Source of the DNA: Gymnogyps californianus
Taxonomy: Eukaryota > Chordata > Aves > Accipitriformes > Cathartidae
Direction of reading: 5' to 3'
Length of the DNA: 64,000 nucleotides
NCBI RefSeq assembly: GCF_018139145.2
Contig: NC_059477.1
Span: 17,285,522 to 17,349,521, forward strand
In this document: positions 36,865 to 49,500 of the stretch, one piece after another
How the letters are laid out: every line of letters starts with the position of its first letter
Numbering within the stretch: the first letter of the stretch is position 1
The notes under the pieces: generated by a model
What the model saw: the letters and a program-made list of their open reading frames with translations, nothing else
Told to the model about the DNA's origin: nothing
Databases searched by the model: none
Program-made: the position numbers and the translations under genes

Positions 36865-38265
36865 TGGATCCAAGCATTGGATTAAGTTCTGCTGGGTACT
36901 TAGGTAGGAACACAGCTCTGACTGACTAACCTGAAGAAAGTGGTTAGCAATGAAAAGTTAATTACTATTATACTTGTGTGGTAGGTGACCAGAGCAACAC
37001 TCAATTCGCTATGGGATTTGGACTTTGAAAAAGAAGTTTAGGACTATAGTTCTCCATTTAAGATGTGACAAACAAATACCATTTCTTCCTTCCCCTCCCT
37101 CCATCTTTTAACACGCATGTAAAAGACAAAGATCCCCAAAATGGTCTGGCAACAGGTGAAGGAAGACCTGGAGGCTAGGCTCCCTCCAATAGTTGAAGTA
37201 GTTAAGGAAGAAAAGATGACCTTCACCATTTGGTATCTGCCAGATGGTTACTGGATAAGTTAAAGTAGCAAAGTTGCAGCTTAATAGGTCACATTCTTCT
37301 TATTTTCCTGTATTTACATATCTGAGGCAATGCAGCAGACAGTGTGTGGCAAGTGGAAGAACTAGATCACAGGTACACAGCCAATATTAGGCAATGCTAT
37401 TCTTGGCAAGTTTTTAAAAAATAACCAATTTCTAACTAACATATTATAAAAATTTATAAGCATATAGCTATATATGAATGAGTTATTTACACTGCGCTGG
37501 GACATTACTGTCTAACTATCAGAAGTCTGAAGTAAGGAAATTATTTTTATCTTGGCGGTTTATTATGTTGTAATTTTCCTACTCCCAGTGTAATCTAAGT
37601 TAACTCAATGTGCAACACATAGTTCATAACAGCTTTAAAGTATTTGTCTGTATCTCTTTTCATAATTGAAAGTGGACTTTTTCATCTGTGCAGCAAATTC
37701 ACAGGTTTTCTATTACGGATTCTTACAGTATCACATAGCATATTATTTTCCCAGATCTGATGGTATTTACAGTGGAGTTTGGAGTATCGAAAGCAAGTTT
37801 AACATTTAGAGTAAACATGAATAGTTATGTGATGATGTGCAAACCTGAGAACAGCAGGGAAATACACTTCTTTGCAGCATACAACATACAACTATGCAAC
37901 AAACACTGGACTGACAAACCAGACCTCCAGGCTGTCCTTCTCAGGGGTGTCATACTGAATTTGAGTGAACAATTTTACTGGATGACAACATTTGCTAGGT
38001 CTTTGACAGGTCAGGTTTTGTTAATTGTCTTTAATATGTTCATCATTGGTATCGTATCATTCTGTATTTTTTTAATTCAATTCTGCAAATGGTGCAACCA
38101 ACTGACCTGTGATTGCCAGTGCTTGATATGGACTTCTGTTGGTTAGTTTTGATGAGCCTCAAAGTTCCTTGCACGATCACTTTCCCTGACTGAATAAGCA
38201 TACTTCACAGAACAAACATTCTAGTGCAGATAGTGTTAACCAAAAAAGTAAAGAAAAATATCTGA

Positions 38266-38297
38266 TTTTTAAATCTAATTTTTTTTAGATTTAAAAA
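38266..38297. repeat. Perfect 12-bp inverted repeat with 8-nt loop
   Basis: TTTTTAAATCTA at 38266-38277 and its exact complement TAGATTTAAAAA at 38286-38297, separated by eight bases (ATTTTTTT). It could extrude as a hairpin; its AT content makes chance origin possible. Confidence 0.9.
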
Positions 38298-39390
38298 AAC
38301 CCAACAACTTGCTACCAGTATTTGGCAATATTCCCTGCCTTCTGAAATAGTATGCTAGTACTGCTGGTAAGACCATCCATCAGACCTACAAGCAGAACTA
38401 GTAAACATTAAAAATGTGAATGACTATTCCTGGAAAAACATTTGCACTATTTATATTAAGTCTAATAATGAAAACTTATGGCAGCAAAAAAACTCCAATT
38501 CATACTGAAGCGATTCACACTGAAGAAATTTTTCTGTGGAAAAGATGAACAGAATAGCCAGAAAGAAATTTCTAACAGCTACAAAGACTGTAACAAAAGC
38601 AGACATTGTGGCAGTAGAAAACAAATTGCCAGCTATTGTAAATCCTATTATTTTCTCAATGTGCCTAAATAGTGTACTACCAGGACTCCCACTGACATTA
38701 CTAGCGTGGAAATAGAATATTATTGTGAATGCATTTTCAAAATATTATAGAAGCCAATAGGGTCCACGTAACTGTCTATAGAATATGCAATATAAGCTAT
38801 CAAGCTCTCCCTCTCTTTTGGTGTCAAAAAGCATGTTCCTTACACAGAGTGAGCCTGATTTTTGGTAAGGCCTCTGTTTTACCACAATAAATATAAGTAA
38901 ATGTGACTAGTGCATTCCCAGGTTTAGAAGACATTTTTACAACCTGATTTCCATTTGACTCACACAGCCTGCTACAGTTTTGACGTGTTTCAGTTTCGTC
39001 AGAAGACTTTTCCCTACATGAGGCATGTTGTGAGGAAATGTGACATGTCGTGGCTGAACATCATATCCATCTCTTCGTGCTCACCCATGAACGGTTGGAG
39101 ATGATTCCTGGTCAGTTATTTTGGATACAAAACAGGTGACACTGAGCGCTACAGTGATGCTGAGCAAAGTTTTTCCAAAAGATCTGTACAAAAAAAGTGT
39201 TTTGCCCAAATCTGTTGTATCTATCAAAATTCTTTCCTCCCCCTGTGCTAAATTATTGGTTTATGCAGAGCTTTCAAAAGAAGTGAGAGCGTTTTTCTTT
39301 TCTACTCTATAGTTACATTGGAAAAAGCTCAGTCGTACTTCATAAGACAAACAGTTCATTTTGTTGGTGACACATTGAGGAAGATATGTT

Positions 39391-39429
39391 CACACACATG
39401 CATGCGCGCGCGCGCACACACACACACAT
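39391..39429. repeat. Alternating purine-pyrimidine tract (CA/TG/CG), Z-DNA prone
   Basis: Thirty-nine bases of unbroken pyrimidine-purine alternation: CA repeats, ATGCATG, five CG steps, then CA repeats again. The CG core flanked by CA is the classic Z-DNA-forming composition. Confidence 0.95.
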
Positions 39430-41999
39430 CTATACTCCAGAAAATTAAGCTTGCATCATAACATTTTGAAAAGTTCCTAAGTGATTTACAAGCTTTAATG
39501 ATCAAAACAGTTTGAAGATTTAGATTCTAAAGCAATCAGGAAAATAATGATTTTTGCAATAAAAGCTGAAGACTTACAACACTGGCAAGTACACAGTAAG
39601 ACTTGGGTTCACCAATAGAATTGTAAATTCAGTTCTTTCAGCTCAATTGTTTTTGCTCTTTTGTGACACTAGTTTAGATGTTATCGTTCCCCATGGGAAT
39701 TTCACAGTGTATTAACTGATATGATAAAAAATAGTTTGCTTCCGATGTGTAACTTTTAAAAAATAAAACCAGCAAACTGGTACTTAAAGTAAAATGTACA
39801 TTATTTCTAATTCTGATTATTCATACACTCTGATATCGGTTTCTTACATGATCGTAGAAGTTTAGATTTTTCAACTTTTTAACTTAACTTACCCTATAAA
39901 TTCGATGGGGAAAGCAGCCTCTTAAAATCATTATTTTGAATAGGCGAATAACTTGCTTGAGATATATGACTTTTAACTCAATGGCTTTAGTATTTCAGAT
40001 TTCTCCATCATTTCCAGTGTAGAAGCTTTACTGTCATTGTCAAGCTATTTAAAGAAATTAGTTTTCTGTAGTGGTGGCTGATTTTTATTTGGTCCATGTG
40101 CATAAAGCCTTGCATTTTCAATTCTTGCTTTGTAATTTTAACATGAGTAAGTCGTTTAAATTAAAGTTTAAAGTTTTCCATCAGTGTTTGCTATAGGGAG
40201 CTGGGGCTGTATGAAAATACCATGTATATTAAGACTTATGGATGTTGAGGATTGGCAGCACTGGGTTTGAGGTTATAATTTTTACCATGCATGCACATAG
40301 TACAAATTTCCAGAATGAGCTTGATTTATAAATCTTTCATTATGATTGTCAAGCCCGTAAAAAGTTTCTCACAGAAATGTATCTAAAATCTTTTATGTGA
40401 AACTACATTTCCGTATGTAATTTCATGCAGAATCATATGAAGATTTGACGAAAAATCTTGCTACTATTGTTAGTAGTTAGAGTTCTGGAAAAGTCTGTAA
40501 TATCTTCAAGATCTTACTGTGTGTGTGTCTACGTGTTTGTGTACTGAGCACATGATTTTGCTACAGCGCTACCTTCTTTTGCTTTGGTAAAATCTGATCT
40601 CCTGTTTACAACGAGAATTTCATAGAATACACATGTTGTGAATATCTTGTGGGAGAGGTAAGTGGTACGCTCATGGTAAACTCAGCACAAATTTCTCATT
40701 ACGTGATTTCTCAGCATGCATATATAATTTGGAGCATTTAATACAGTCCCCACAGCACACCTGAGGGAAGTGCAAATATTCACATGAATAGCAGCATGCA
40801 TGCAGTACCAACTTCACAATAAACAGGGAACAGATTTTCAATATGCAAAGTGTAATACATTTTGACTTGCCTGATAAAAATTTCTCAGCCCATTCAAGAA
40901 AGAACACAAATTTAGTAGCATAAGTTTCATGTTTCATGCAAAATTAATTGCAAACCACACATGATTAAACTTTTACAGCAGATCTCACACTTCTTTATGT
41001 TACTGGAACGTTATGAGCCAGGTTATGTACATTCTACATCACGTTACACGTTTTCACAAAATACGCATTATATTGCATCTTAAAAGCTTTCATGCAGAAG
41101 GAGTGTTAAATATCATAATACAAACTTCAGAGGATTAGTATGAATTCCACTGAGCAGGACAAGCTGCATATTGTAATATAGATTGGACACTCCACAGCTG
41201 AGTGAAACCTTAAATGTATGGATGGATTCAAAATAAATGACATGAGAGTATGTCATACTAGTATTTCTAAGAACATCACACAAGTATCAGCAATTTTCTC
41301 ATCTACCAGCTGCAAAAGTTAATAGATTTTACATTCTTGCACATCCCATGCCTGCACGTGCACACACACATCTGCCCACCTGCAATTATTTTTTTTATTT
41401 AAAACAAAACAAAAAAAAAGAGCCAAAAAAAAATCCCACAAATACAGAGTCATTATTAGAAATTTAAACAGTTCAGATGACAGACAAGTAGTGTTTGGAT
41501 TAGGAAGTGGAAAGACACTACGGTACACTTAAATACAATGGTTAGACAGCTAACGTATCAAACAAATTCCAGCAGCTTGGAAATGCTGGTTACAAACAAT
41601 GCAAATTCAACAACAACTGTGATGAATAATTCAAAGCATACCCTCAGTGCAAGCTTTCCCACAAAATTTTCCAGCTTGACACAAATTCAAATTTTATAGT
41701 GTTTGTACAACGCAAGTTTCATAGCACACAAAACTCATATTCAATAAATTAAAATTATCTCACATGGAGAATTTCTACACAATGTGGCTGAATGTGCAAA
41801 CTATGTTTTGCAGGACTTGCATGTATAATAGCCCCAGCAGTGGGCTTTAAACTTTAACTTTAGTTCTTTATTGATATAATCTAGTAAATAGCATTAAGAA
41901 GTACCTGCTGGAGACGGCTGTCACCTGTTCACTACCAGTTGTTTCACATGCATGCTGTGAACTTGCCTGCTCCTCCTGCAGCTTCTACAGTCTTGGTAG

Positions 42000-42720
42000 A
42001 AGACAGATTTTGAAGAGGACATCATGAAACATGTGTTGCACAACATATTTGCAATTTACGTTGCACAAATTTCTTCATGACTTGATGCCAATTTGCCATC
42101 AAAACAGGCACACTAAACAAACAATAGAAAAAAAGAGAATTGCATGTATTTATTACTGGCATCTGCTTTAAGTTTGGAGGGACAAAGCTGTCTTATCAGT
42201 ATATAATCTTGCCACCTGACTTGCTAGCTGTTGGTTCTCTCTGAATCCTAATAATTCTGAGGGAGCAATGAGACATATTAGAGTGCATTTCCTCCTGTCA
42301 GCCAGCCAAAGGATTAGAGCTGGAGCTGCTATTCACTTCCCAACCTTAGCATCAAAACAAGTATTTTTTTTTTAAACTACAGTTTGAATTTGCTGATGAC
42401 AAAGGGAACTCCCAGTGGGTGTGACAATCATGAGATAATCAGCTTTAGAGGATTAGAGGACCCCAGGGGTGTGATTAGCTCAGGTTGGCCAAGCCCTCTC
42501 TCATGAATTAATTCAGAAATGAATATTTGCATTCCAACACTGCATCTTAGTGAAACCTATTTCCAGCCTAAGAAACATTTTTTCTTTTTTTTCTTTTTTT
42601 TTGTTATGAAAAGCAATTCACATTGCACAAGACAATTGGCAGCTGCAGCTAATGAAATGTGAGATGATTAAGCAATAAGGATCTGAAATTTGTGCAATTT
42701 ACTTCTGCCAATGATCTTTC
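42000..42720. promoter_or_regulatory. Candidate conserved enhancer block with four TTGCACAA sites
   Basis: The 8-mer TTGCACAA or its complement occurs at 42036-42043, 42061-42068, 42623-42630 and 42690-42697. It resembles a C/EBP half-palindrome (TTGCNNCA). Between them are dense homeodomain-type cores (TAATT, ATTA), an E-box/PstI-like CAGCTGCAGCT and a GATAA-type site. The texture, unbroken by repeats or open frames, resembles conserved non-coding elements near developmental genes. This is a motif-based inference; no alignment was made. Confidence 0.35.
42578..42602. repeat. T-rich tract
   Basis: T runs with two C interruptions, inside the candidate enhancer block at 42.0-42.7 kb. Confidence 0.95.
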
Positions 42721-43399
42721 AATGCAAAGAACATGTTCATTGTTATTTTTAGTTGGTCTTTTTCCTACACTTTCGTTAAATGCTTGATGGAATATTTTCA
42801 ATTCATTTGATTCCATGGTTGACAATCAGATAACTTTTCCTTCCATAATTAGCAATTATCAACTGTACAAAAATACTGAATGCTGTTGGGTTTGCATAAT
42901 AAACAAAAAGCAGAAGTGATGGTAGCAAGTTTGCTGAACTGAAAATATCTCTTTTGTGCACTTGACAGCTATTTGGGAATTTGAAATGGTGTTACATACT
43001 TATGAATGCACTGGTGAAATAGCCTATATGTCTGACAGTTACATTAAATCCAAGCAGGCAAAATTGTCGCCTGACACAGATTTAGCCAATGCATTTGATA
43101 AAATAGGCCAGAGAATCATGATCTGACAATGCAGCAGTGATTTAAATCTGGTTTATCAAATAAAGGAAAATAATTACGTGCAATAAGAGAAAAAGATACA
43201 GATTTGTATGGCTAACTTTTTGCTCTAAGAGAGTTCATTATATGTATGGAGGATAATAGATGAATAGCAACCACGTGGCCTGCTTAGTATGGCTTACATG
43301 TGCACCATCTCTCTTCTTTATATCCATTTGCCTGCTGGTTCCACAATCTGTTCTTCAGTGTTGGCAATTTCTTGGATACATTTTTTTGTAATCTACTTG

Positions 43400-43515
43400 T
43401 TCTGATCATGCGTCTCAATTTCCATGTCCATAAAATGAAGATGATAGCGATGAACTCCCTCTAAACAGTGCTTTGAAATTTGGTTACAAAAAGCATTAAA
43501 TACCATCAGTAAAGA
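43400..43515 (+). mobile_element. Possible ancient SINE remnant (MIR/CORE-SINE-like)
   Basis: Reads 'caatttccatgtccataaaa' (43416-43435), then 'tgaagatgatag', and about 40 bases later 'cagtgctttgaaat' and 'aagcatta'. The order matches old amniote CORE-SINE tails (splice-like 'tttcc..ctgtaaaatg..gatgat' then 'agtgctttga..aagcgcta'). Divergence is high, so the exact family is unclear. Confidence 0.45.
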
Positions 43516-46500
43516 CAATTAATTTTGCTATTTTCTTGCCTGAACTTACTTTTCATTAGAAATGTTTATTCTTTTCTTTGGGGAAAATTAAGAATAATTC
43601 CATTCCAATACTGCCTATGTTCCCATCAGAAATTGTTTTTTAACTGAACAAAGATATCCTATAGTTCTCATTTCTGACTTTCTGCTTTATCAGTCCATTC
43701 TTCTGTCATATCCACCACATCTTATTTAATCTGTTTATAAAACGTTGCCCTTTCCTGAATTTCGTTAGATTTTTCTGTTACATTCCCTGGGAGAAACTGA
43801 TGATTTTTTTTTTGTTTAATTGTCTGCATTGTCTGCCTAAGTACTTCAAAGCGCTCAGCAAAACCTGAACTTGTATTTCTTCATCAGTAGTAGCAATAGT
43901 CATAGCTGTAGCCCTGATGACAGAAAAGCTGTACCATTGTGTAAAAGCCAATACTTAAGCCTCTTAGCCTGAGTATTAAATTGTCCTATGCTATGTGGAC
44001 CTGGAGAAAGGCAAGGAATAGAAATTGGAGTTGATGGGCTTTTACAGGCTTTGTTGAATTGTAACACGTGTTAATCCAAAACCTGAAGGTTAGCTGCTAC
44101 TTTGTTCTTAATATTTGTATCATCTGCCTTGTTTCCCTAGAGCACTTCTGTACTTAATATCCTTTATTAACATTTTAAAAGGAAATTTTAAAAGAGTGTC
44201 TATGGTTCTGTATCCCTGTTGAGATTCTCCTCCCTTAAATCCCTTTGCAACCTGTTTTTCTCTCTTCCCCTATTAATCTCTCCTTGAGTACGCTCCCAGC
44301 CGCTGACAAATCTACCTATGGGTTGTATGGTTTGGAGACTGTGCCTTAAAAAACTGAGTCTAAGTGGAGTGGTGCAAATCTTATCTTATTGTTATATACT
44401 GCCATAAAGCACTAAATATAAAATACTTCTTGTGAGCACTGGAGTCATTAATAGCCTGACTGTGAAAAAATTTTAGACATAATTCTCATTTGATTTTAGT
44501 GGGTGCATAAGTGCCTCCATAATTCTGGCCCCCAAAGACAGCTGAAGAAACAGCTTTTAACTGTGAATGGTCTTATCTTACGCAATGGAAAGCAATCAGC
44601 AGTGAAGGCAACTTCATTGATAACATTGGCTGCAGCCAAAACAGTCCCTGTTTGGGGGGATTTTTTTCCCTGCAGCCACAGTCAACAAAACCTGCAGAGC
44701 CGCTGGCTGTCAGAGGACGAGCTGCTGCTGTACACAACTGAGCAAATAGCGCTGCCAAACCGAGAGTGCTTTACACAGCTGGCCCTCTGCTCCTTCAGAG
44801 CAGCCCGTGGCTGAGCCTGCTCAGATCCAGGCAGACCACTGACTTCACGAAGAAAGGCTGCAGAAGCTGCGGAGTAAGAGGGTGTAAGAAGTTGCCCTGT
44901 TTTCTATACTGACTGTTTCTATGCGGATGTATTATGTCAGAAACAAAGGAACAGGGGGACCAAAACTTAAAGATGCAGACAGATGTGTCCGGCATGACAT
45001 TCATACTGGCAGAAATGTGGGTTGAATGCATGTCTGGGGACTTTTGAAATTCCACAAAGTGCCTTTCTGTATCTTCAGGTGCTGCCGTGTCTCAAAACTG
45101 TGGCCCTTAGTGTTTACCTTTCAGGTGTTAAAGTACTTTGCAAGTTCCATTATTTCACAGCTCTAATTCATAAGTACTGATTCCCTTCAAGTATAGTGAA
45201 CAGATTTTTTCTTTGCAATTCAGCTTGTATGATTCATACTATACCATTTTAGGATGATAAACAACTGTGGTACAATGTATCTTTCATATTTTCCTTAAAA
45301 GGGTAAAGAAAACTTAAAAATGTTTTAAGCTGAGTTTTATCCAAATAAAAAAGCGTTGGCTGCATCTAATCAAATGGCATGGATAATAGGTTACTGAACC
45401 GAATAGATTCTTCTCAGGCCCCTAATTGTATGACAAGCATGAATGTGAAATTTCTGCTGCACACATTACAGATAATGGATTTTCAGCAGTCACTCAGAGA
45501 AATATCCTTTCAGATGCTGTATTTTATTTACAACAACAAATAAGTTTTAATCTTTTATTAGAATACAACTTATGGCATTTTTTTATGAGGTTTATTCTGC
45601 AAATGACTTTCTAAGCTTAACTGGAAGGGTAGGTAGGTGGTAGTAATGCAACAAATATGATGGGGATGGATAACTGGGTTTTGAAATGATGTTTTAACCA
45701 TACTGCTGTTTGACAGCAAGGACCATAGAAAGGGTCATATTCGGCACTCACTAAAAATACAAGAAATCTGGCTTCTGTACCAAGTTAGGTTATAAAAACA
45801 TCTATTCTGGAATTCGTATATGGTGCTCTAAGTTTCTATTACTGAGCAGTCACAGCCAGAGGAGTCTGTGCCAGCTAGTGGCTTCAAGGCACTGGGGTGT
45901 TGTAGTAATGGTAGGGACCAGCGGCTAACAGGCTGTGAGTCCTTGAAGTCCTCAGCCTGTGTTCACTCCATGAGTATGGTCCACATCTAGTTACTGTGGT
46001 CAGCCATCATTTCTGCACTGGTTCTGTGTCCACCCTGACCCACATATTGGAAAAATTTGACTCTTGGGGCTTCATAGAGGAAGAGAGTACAGAGAAGGAT
46101 TGAAAAGACAGGTACCCTGACAATATTATAAAACATGAATTAAAGCTTCTGGTCCCCTGTAGCATGATCCAAGGTGCACAGCGTCTCAGGGGACATTTGC
46201 AGATGACCTGCAGCTAGCTCACAGGAGATGGATCTTAACTCTTTAATATAGTTTCTGTGTCCAGGACTGAAATTTTCTTTGATAAGGTGGGAGTTGACCA
46301 GGTTTGCTTCCTGCAAAAGTAACTGTCAATATGAAACCCCTTTGTAAAGCTTCTGTTCTCAACAAGAGGCTATAGAACCATGAAGAAAATGTTCTCACTT
46401 AGCAATAACACAAAGGCCTAACTGATCCACACATTGTTTTAGTTGTCTGTATTTTCCCTATAAAATTGGTAGGAAGGTCTTCCAAAGACTCCTTTTTAGC

Positions 46501-49500
46501 TGTAAAAAGTTGCTAACTTTGGATTTTTGCACTCTTGTTCTATTCTTCCCTTACACAAAATAGTAATTGGGTAAGCATCATGGACACTTAACACTCAGTC
46601 CAACATCTGACAGAGCTCAAATGCAGATTAACTTGCATGTGTTTTGTTGCATTTCTGCCTCCTGGTAAAGGAACAGCCAAAGCCAGTGTTTCACATTCCC
46701 AGGAGATTTTTCTTCACTAAAATTTAAGTACCAGATAGCCTGCTATTCTGTATGTAATCACAAAGCTGTAATTAATACAAAATAAATTTCAAACCTAGGA
46801 TGCAGGGTCAGTTTCCAGAAGGCACCCAGAGTATATGAATTTATGTGTCAGATTTGTAACACGAATGTTCCCACAACACAGTCCTCTAGAGAGAAATGCG
46901 TACTCATTTTCATTCCTGTAAAATTTGAGCATGTCCAAACTGATGTTTAGCATGGAAACAACTCTGCAGTGTGCAGTGCTGCTGTGTAATTATGAAGCAT
47001 TTTAGAAAGTAGTTGCAATAGCTATTTCCAGATATAAGTATCCAGTCCCTCTCACAGCAGCAAAAGTAATTATCCTTCTCTTAAGTAATAAGTGCTTGCT
47101 AACCAATATTTCCCCCCCAAAAAAATAGAAGTTTTGGTTTAAGAGCACAAAAAGAATGACTTTGCTTGGTATTCATTAAATAATTTGTTCTAGAAAAAGC
47201 TTTATAGCAGTTTTTTATATTTCTGAAAAGGATATTCAAATGTTTGCTTCAGTGATAAATCAAAACACCTTTTATAAGAGGCACATATTGCTGGGCACAC
47301 ACATGCCTTGCAAAATCTTGCAAATCAACTTAAATATATGTATGCATTGTAAAGTAATTTCAAAAGACCTCCTGTCCCTTCCTAATGTAAGCCTTCTTTT
47401 AAAAAATAGAAGTCTTTGGAGATGTATGACCTAAGATAAGATATTGCTATCAGCCAACACCCGCTTCAGAAAAACAGGCAGATTCACCACCTGACAGCAA
47501 GGTTAAAAATGAGATTTGATCAAAAATTTTCCCCAGAATTAATTAACTGAAGGATAAAAGCTTATTTTTCAAGGCTAGACTTTCTCAGATTGTTTTACAT
47601 TTATTTTCTGTGTTTTAATTTTGTGATGACAGGTCTATGCCTGTCTGCTAGCAATGTCCAAATCCCTTTTGATTGCTTTTAGAAGGAGCAGGGTGGCTGC
47701 TTAGCTGCAGGGAAGGAGCAGAAACACAGAACTTCCCACTCGCTGCATTGCCGCGTTTGGACGGAGAGATGGTCAGCTGTGGATCTCAGCTGCATTTTGG
47801 ATCTTCCAGAGTGGAAACTTTCAGGAAATCTCTTCCCGGAAGGAAAAAATGTGATTTCAATTGTCTTCTTACTCGGCATTAAATTTTGTCCAAAATCACA
47901 CAGATTATTGATTATTTTCCTAATATCTGTAGAGAAAATGAAGGTACAGATGCAAACTTTGCAGCCTAGGCCTGTCTCTAATATGTGCCTATTGAAGGAA
48001 GAATCCTTTGCAAATGCATTGAATACTTGGGATTAAAAGTTTAAAGGTAAAAGCAAAACACAAAAGACTTATACAATTCATAGAAATATATCTGAGAGGG
48101 AAGAAGAGGGGGATTTCTTGACAGAAAGCAACAGGTGAGGTGAGATAAATGATGCTAAGAATCTGCATTATAATTAAAAATTCTAATTACCGTGTCTATA
48201 TCCAAAACCATACTTTTAAGCAAAAGTATTGTTTAAAGACAGGTGGTCATCTGGTTAGGGCTCAAAATAGAAACTCTTTGGTGAGTTTCTGATTTTGAAC
48301 TATGTCTCTACTAGTATTGGGTGATGTAATAAATTAATACAATAGCATCATAACTTAATGATTATTATCTTACTGTTTTATACTGTTTTCATGAAAATAA
48401 CCAGTGCTCTAAATTCTCTGAATGAAATTCAAACCTATTAATATTAATGAATTATACAAAAGATACTTTTATATCTTGCAGTTATTCATAAGTTGAAGTA
48501 AAAAAGTATTTTCAGAAAAAAATCTGTATCACTGTAAATCAGCAAACAAAATCCAGGGAACTGAATGAAATATCTGCCATCCTATTGAGGGAGTCCAGGC
48601 ACAACTTTGTGCATATCAGGTTTATTTTGCATCAATTTATCAATCTTCTTTTTAGTGACAATCTTACTATTGGAATGAAGCCTGACTTTAAATGGCTAAA
48701 GTTCATAGTGGCCTTAATCTCACCAGTTAAAAGGAGCAACAACGCAAAAGACCCTGCTTAAAACAAATAAACCAGCCATCTTAACAAATATACAGAAAAA
48801 AACATACGAATTTGAATGTCACTGACTGATTTTAGATAACTCTGGCATCTCAATTTAACCACCATTTTTTTAAGTTTATTGCATATACAGCTTTGATTTT
48901 AAATGGTAAACTGCACTTGCTTTTCTTTTCCCCTTCGTTCATAAAAAATTTGGACTTAAAGCTTCTATTTCTGAAGGAAATGTGGAATCTGCTAGCACAA
49001 AGGTCTGACACCAGACCATGGGTAATATTGTGCATGGTGTGGTGTAATCAGAAGTTAGCTGCCAGGACTAGCTATAGGTGTTCTAGTAAACTGGACCAAG
49101 TGGAGCCCGTAACATGCCCGGCAATATTACATCGACATCCGTGTTCACTGGAGAGAGGGAAGTTAAAGTATGACATTGATTTCCGACTGCTGAGATGGTG
49201 GGCCAGGAGCTTCCTGGGAAAGACCAAATACTGATCTTGTAAGTCTGGAGGGGTTTACTGCTGTCATCGCCAAAGAATGGTTGTAATGTCCAATACCATA
49301 CCACCATCTAGACATCTTCACCAGCTATCCAGTTTGCCTGGTGTTAATATTTGCTCTGAAATATGAGATCACCATGGAAACTAGTTAGTGTGTATAGTAT
49401 AGAAGTAACATGCAGTTATTACAGCTCTGTAGTCCATGCTGTTACGTGTGAACAGGTTTCTGGATCTGCAGAATACTTCAGTTTCTCTCATTTAGCACAG

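Larger units (their letters stand above)
31924..41999. other. Gene-poor flank, no gene recognised
   Basis: AT-rich sequence holding only the small tandem and inverted repeats listed separately. The longest frame, 128 codons at 37760-38146 on the plus strand, has no recognised homology and no supporting exon structure. Confidence 0.65.
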
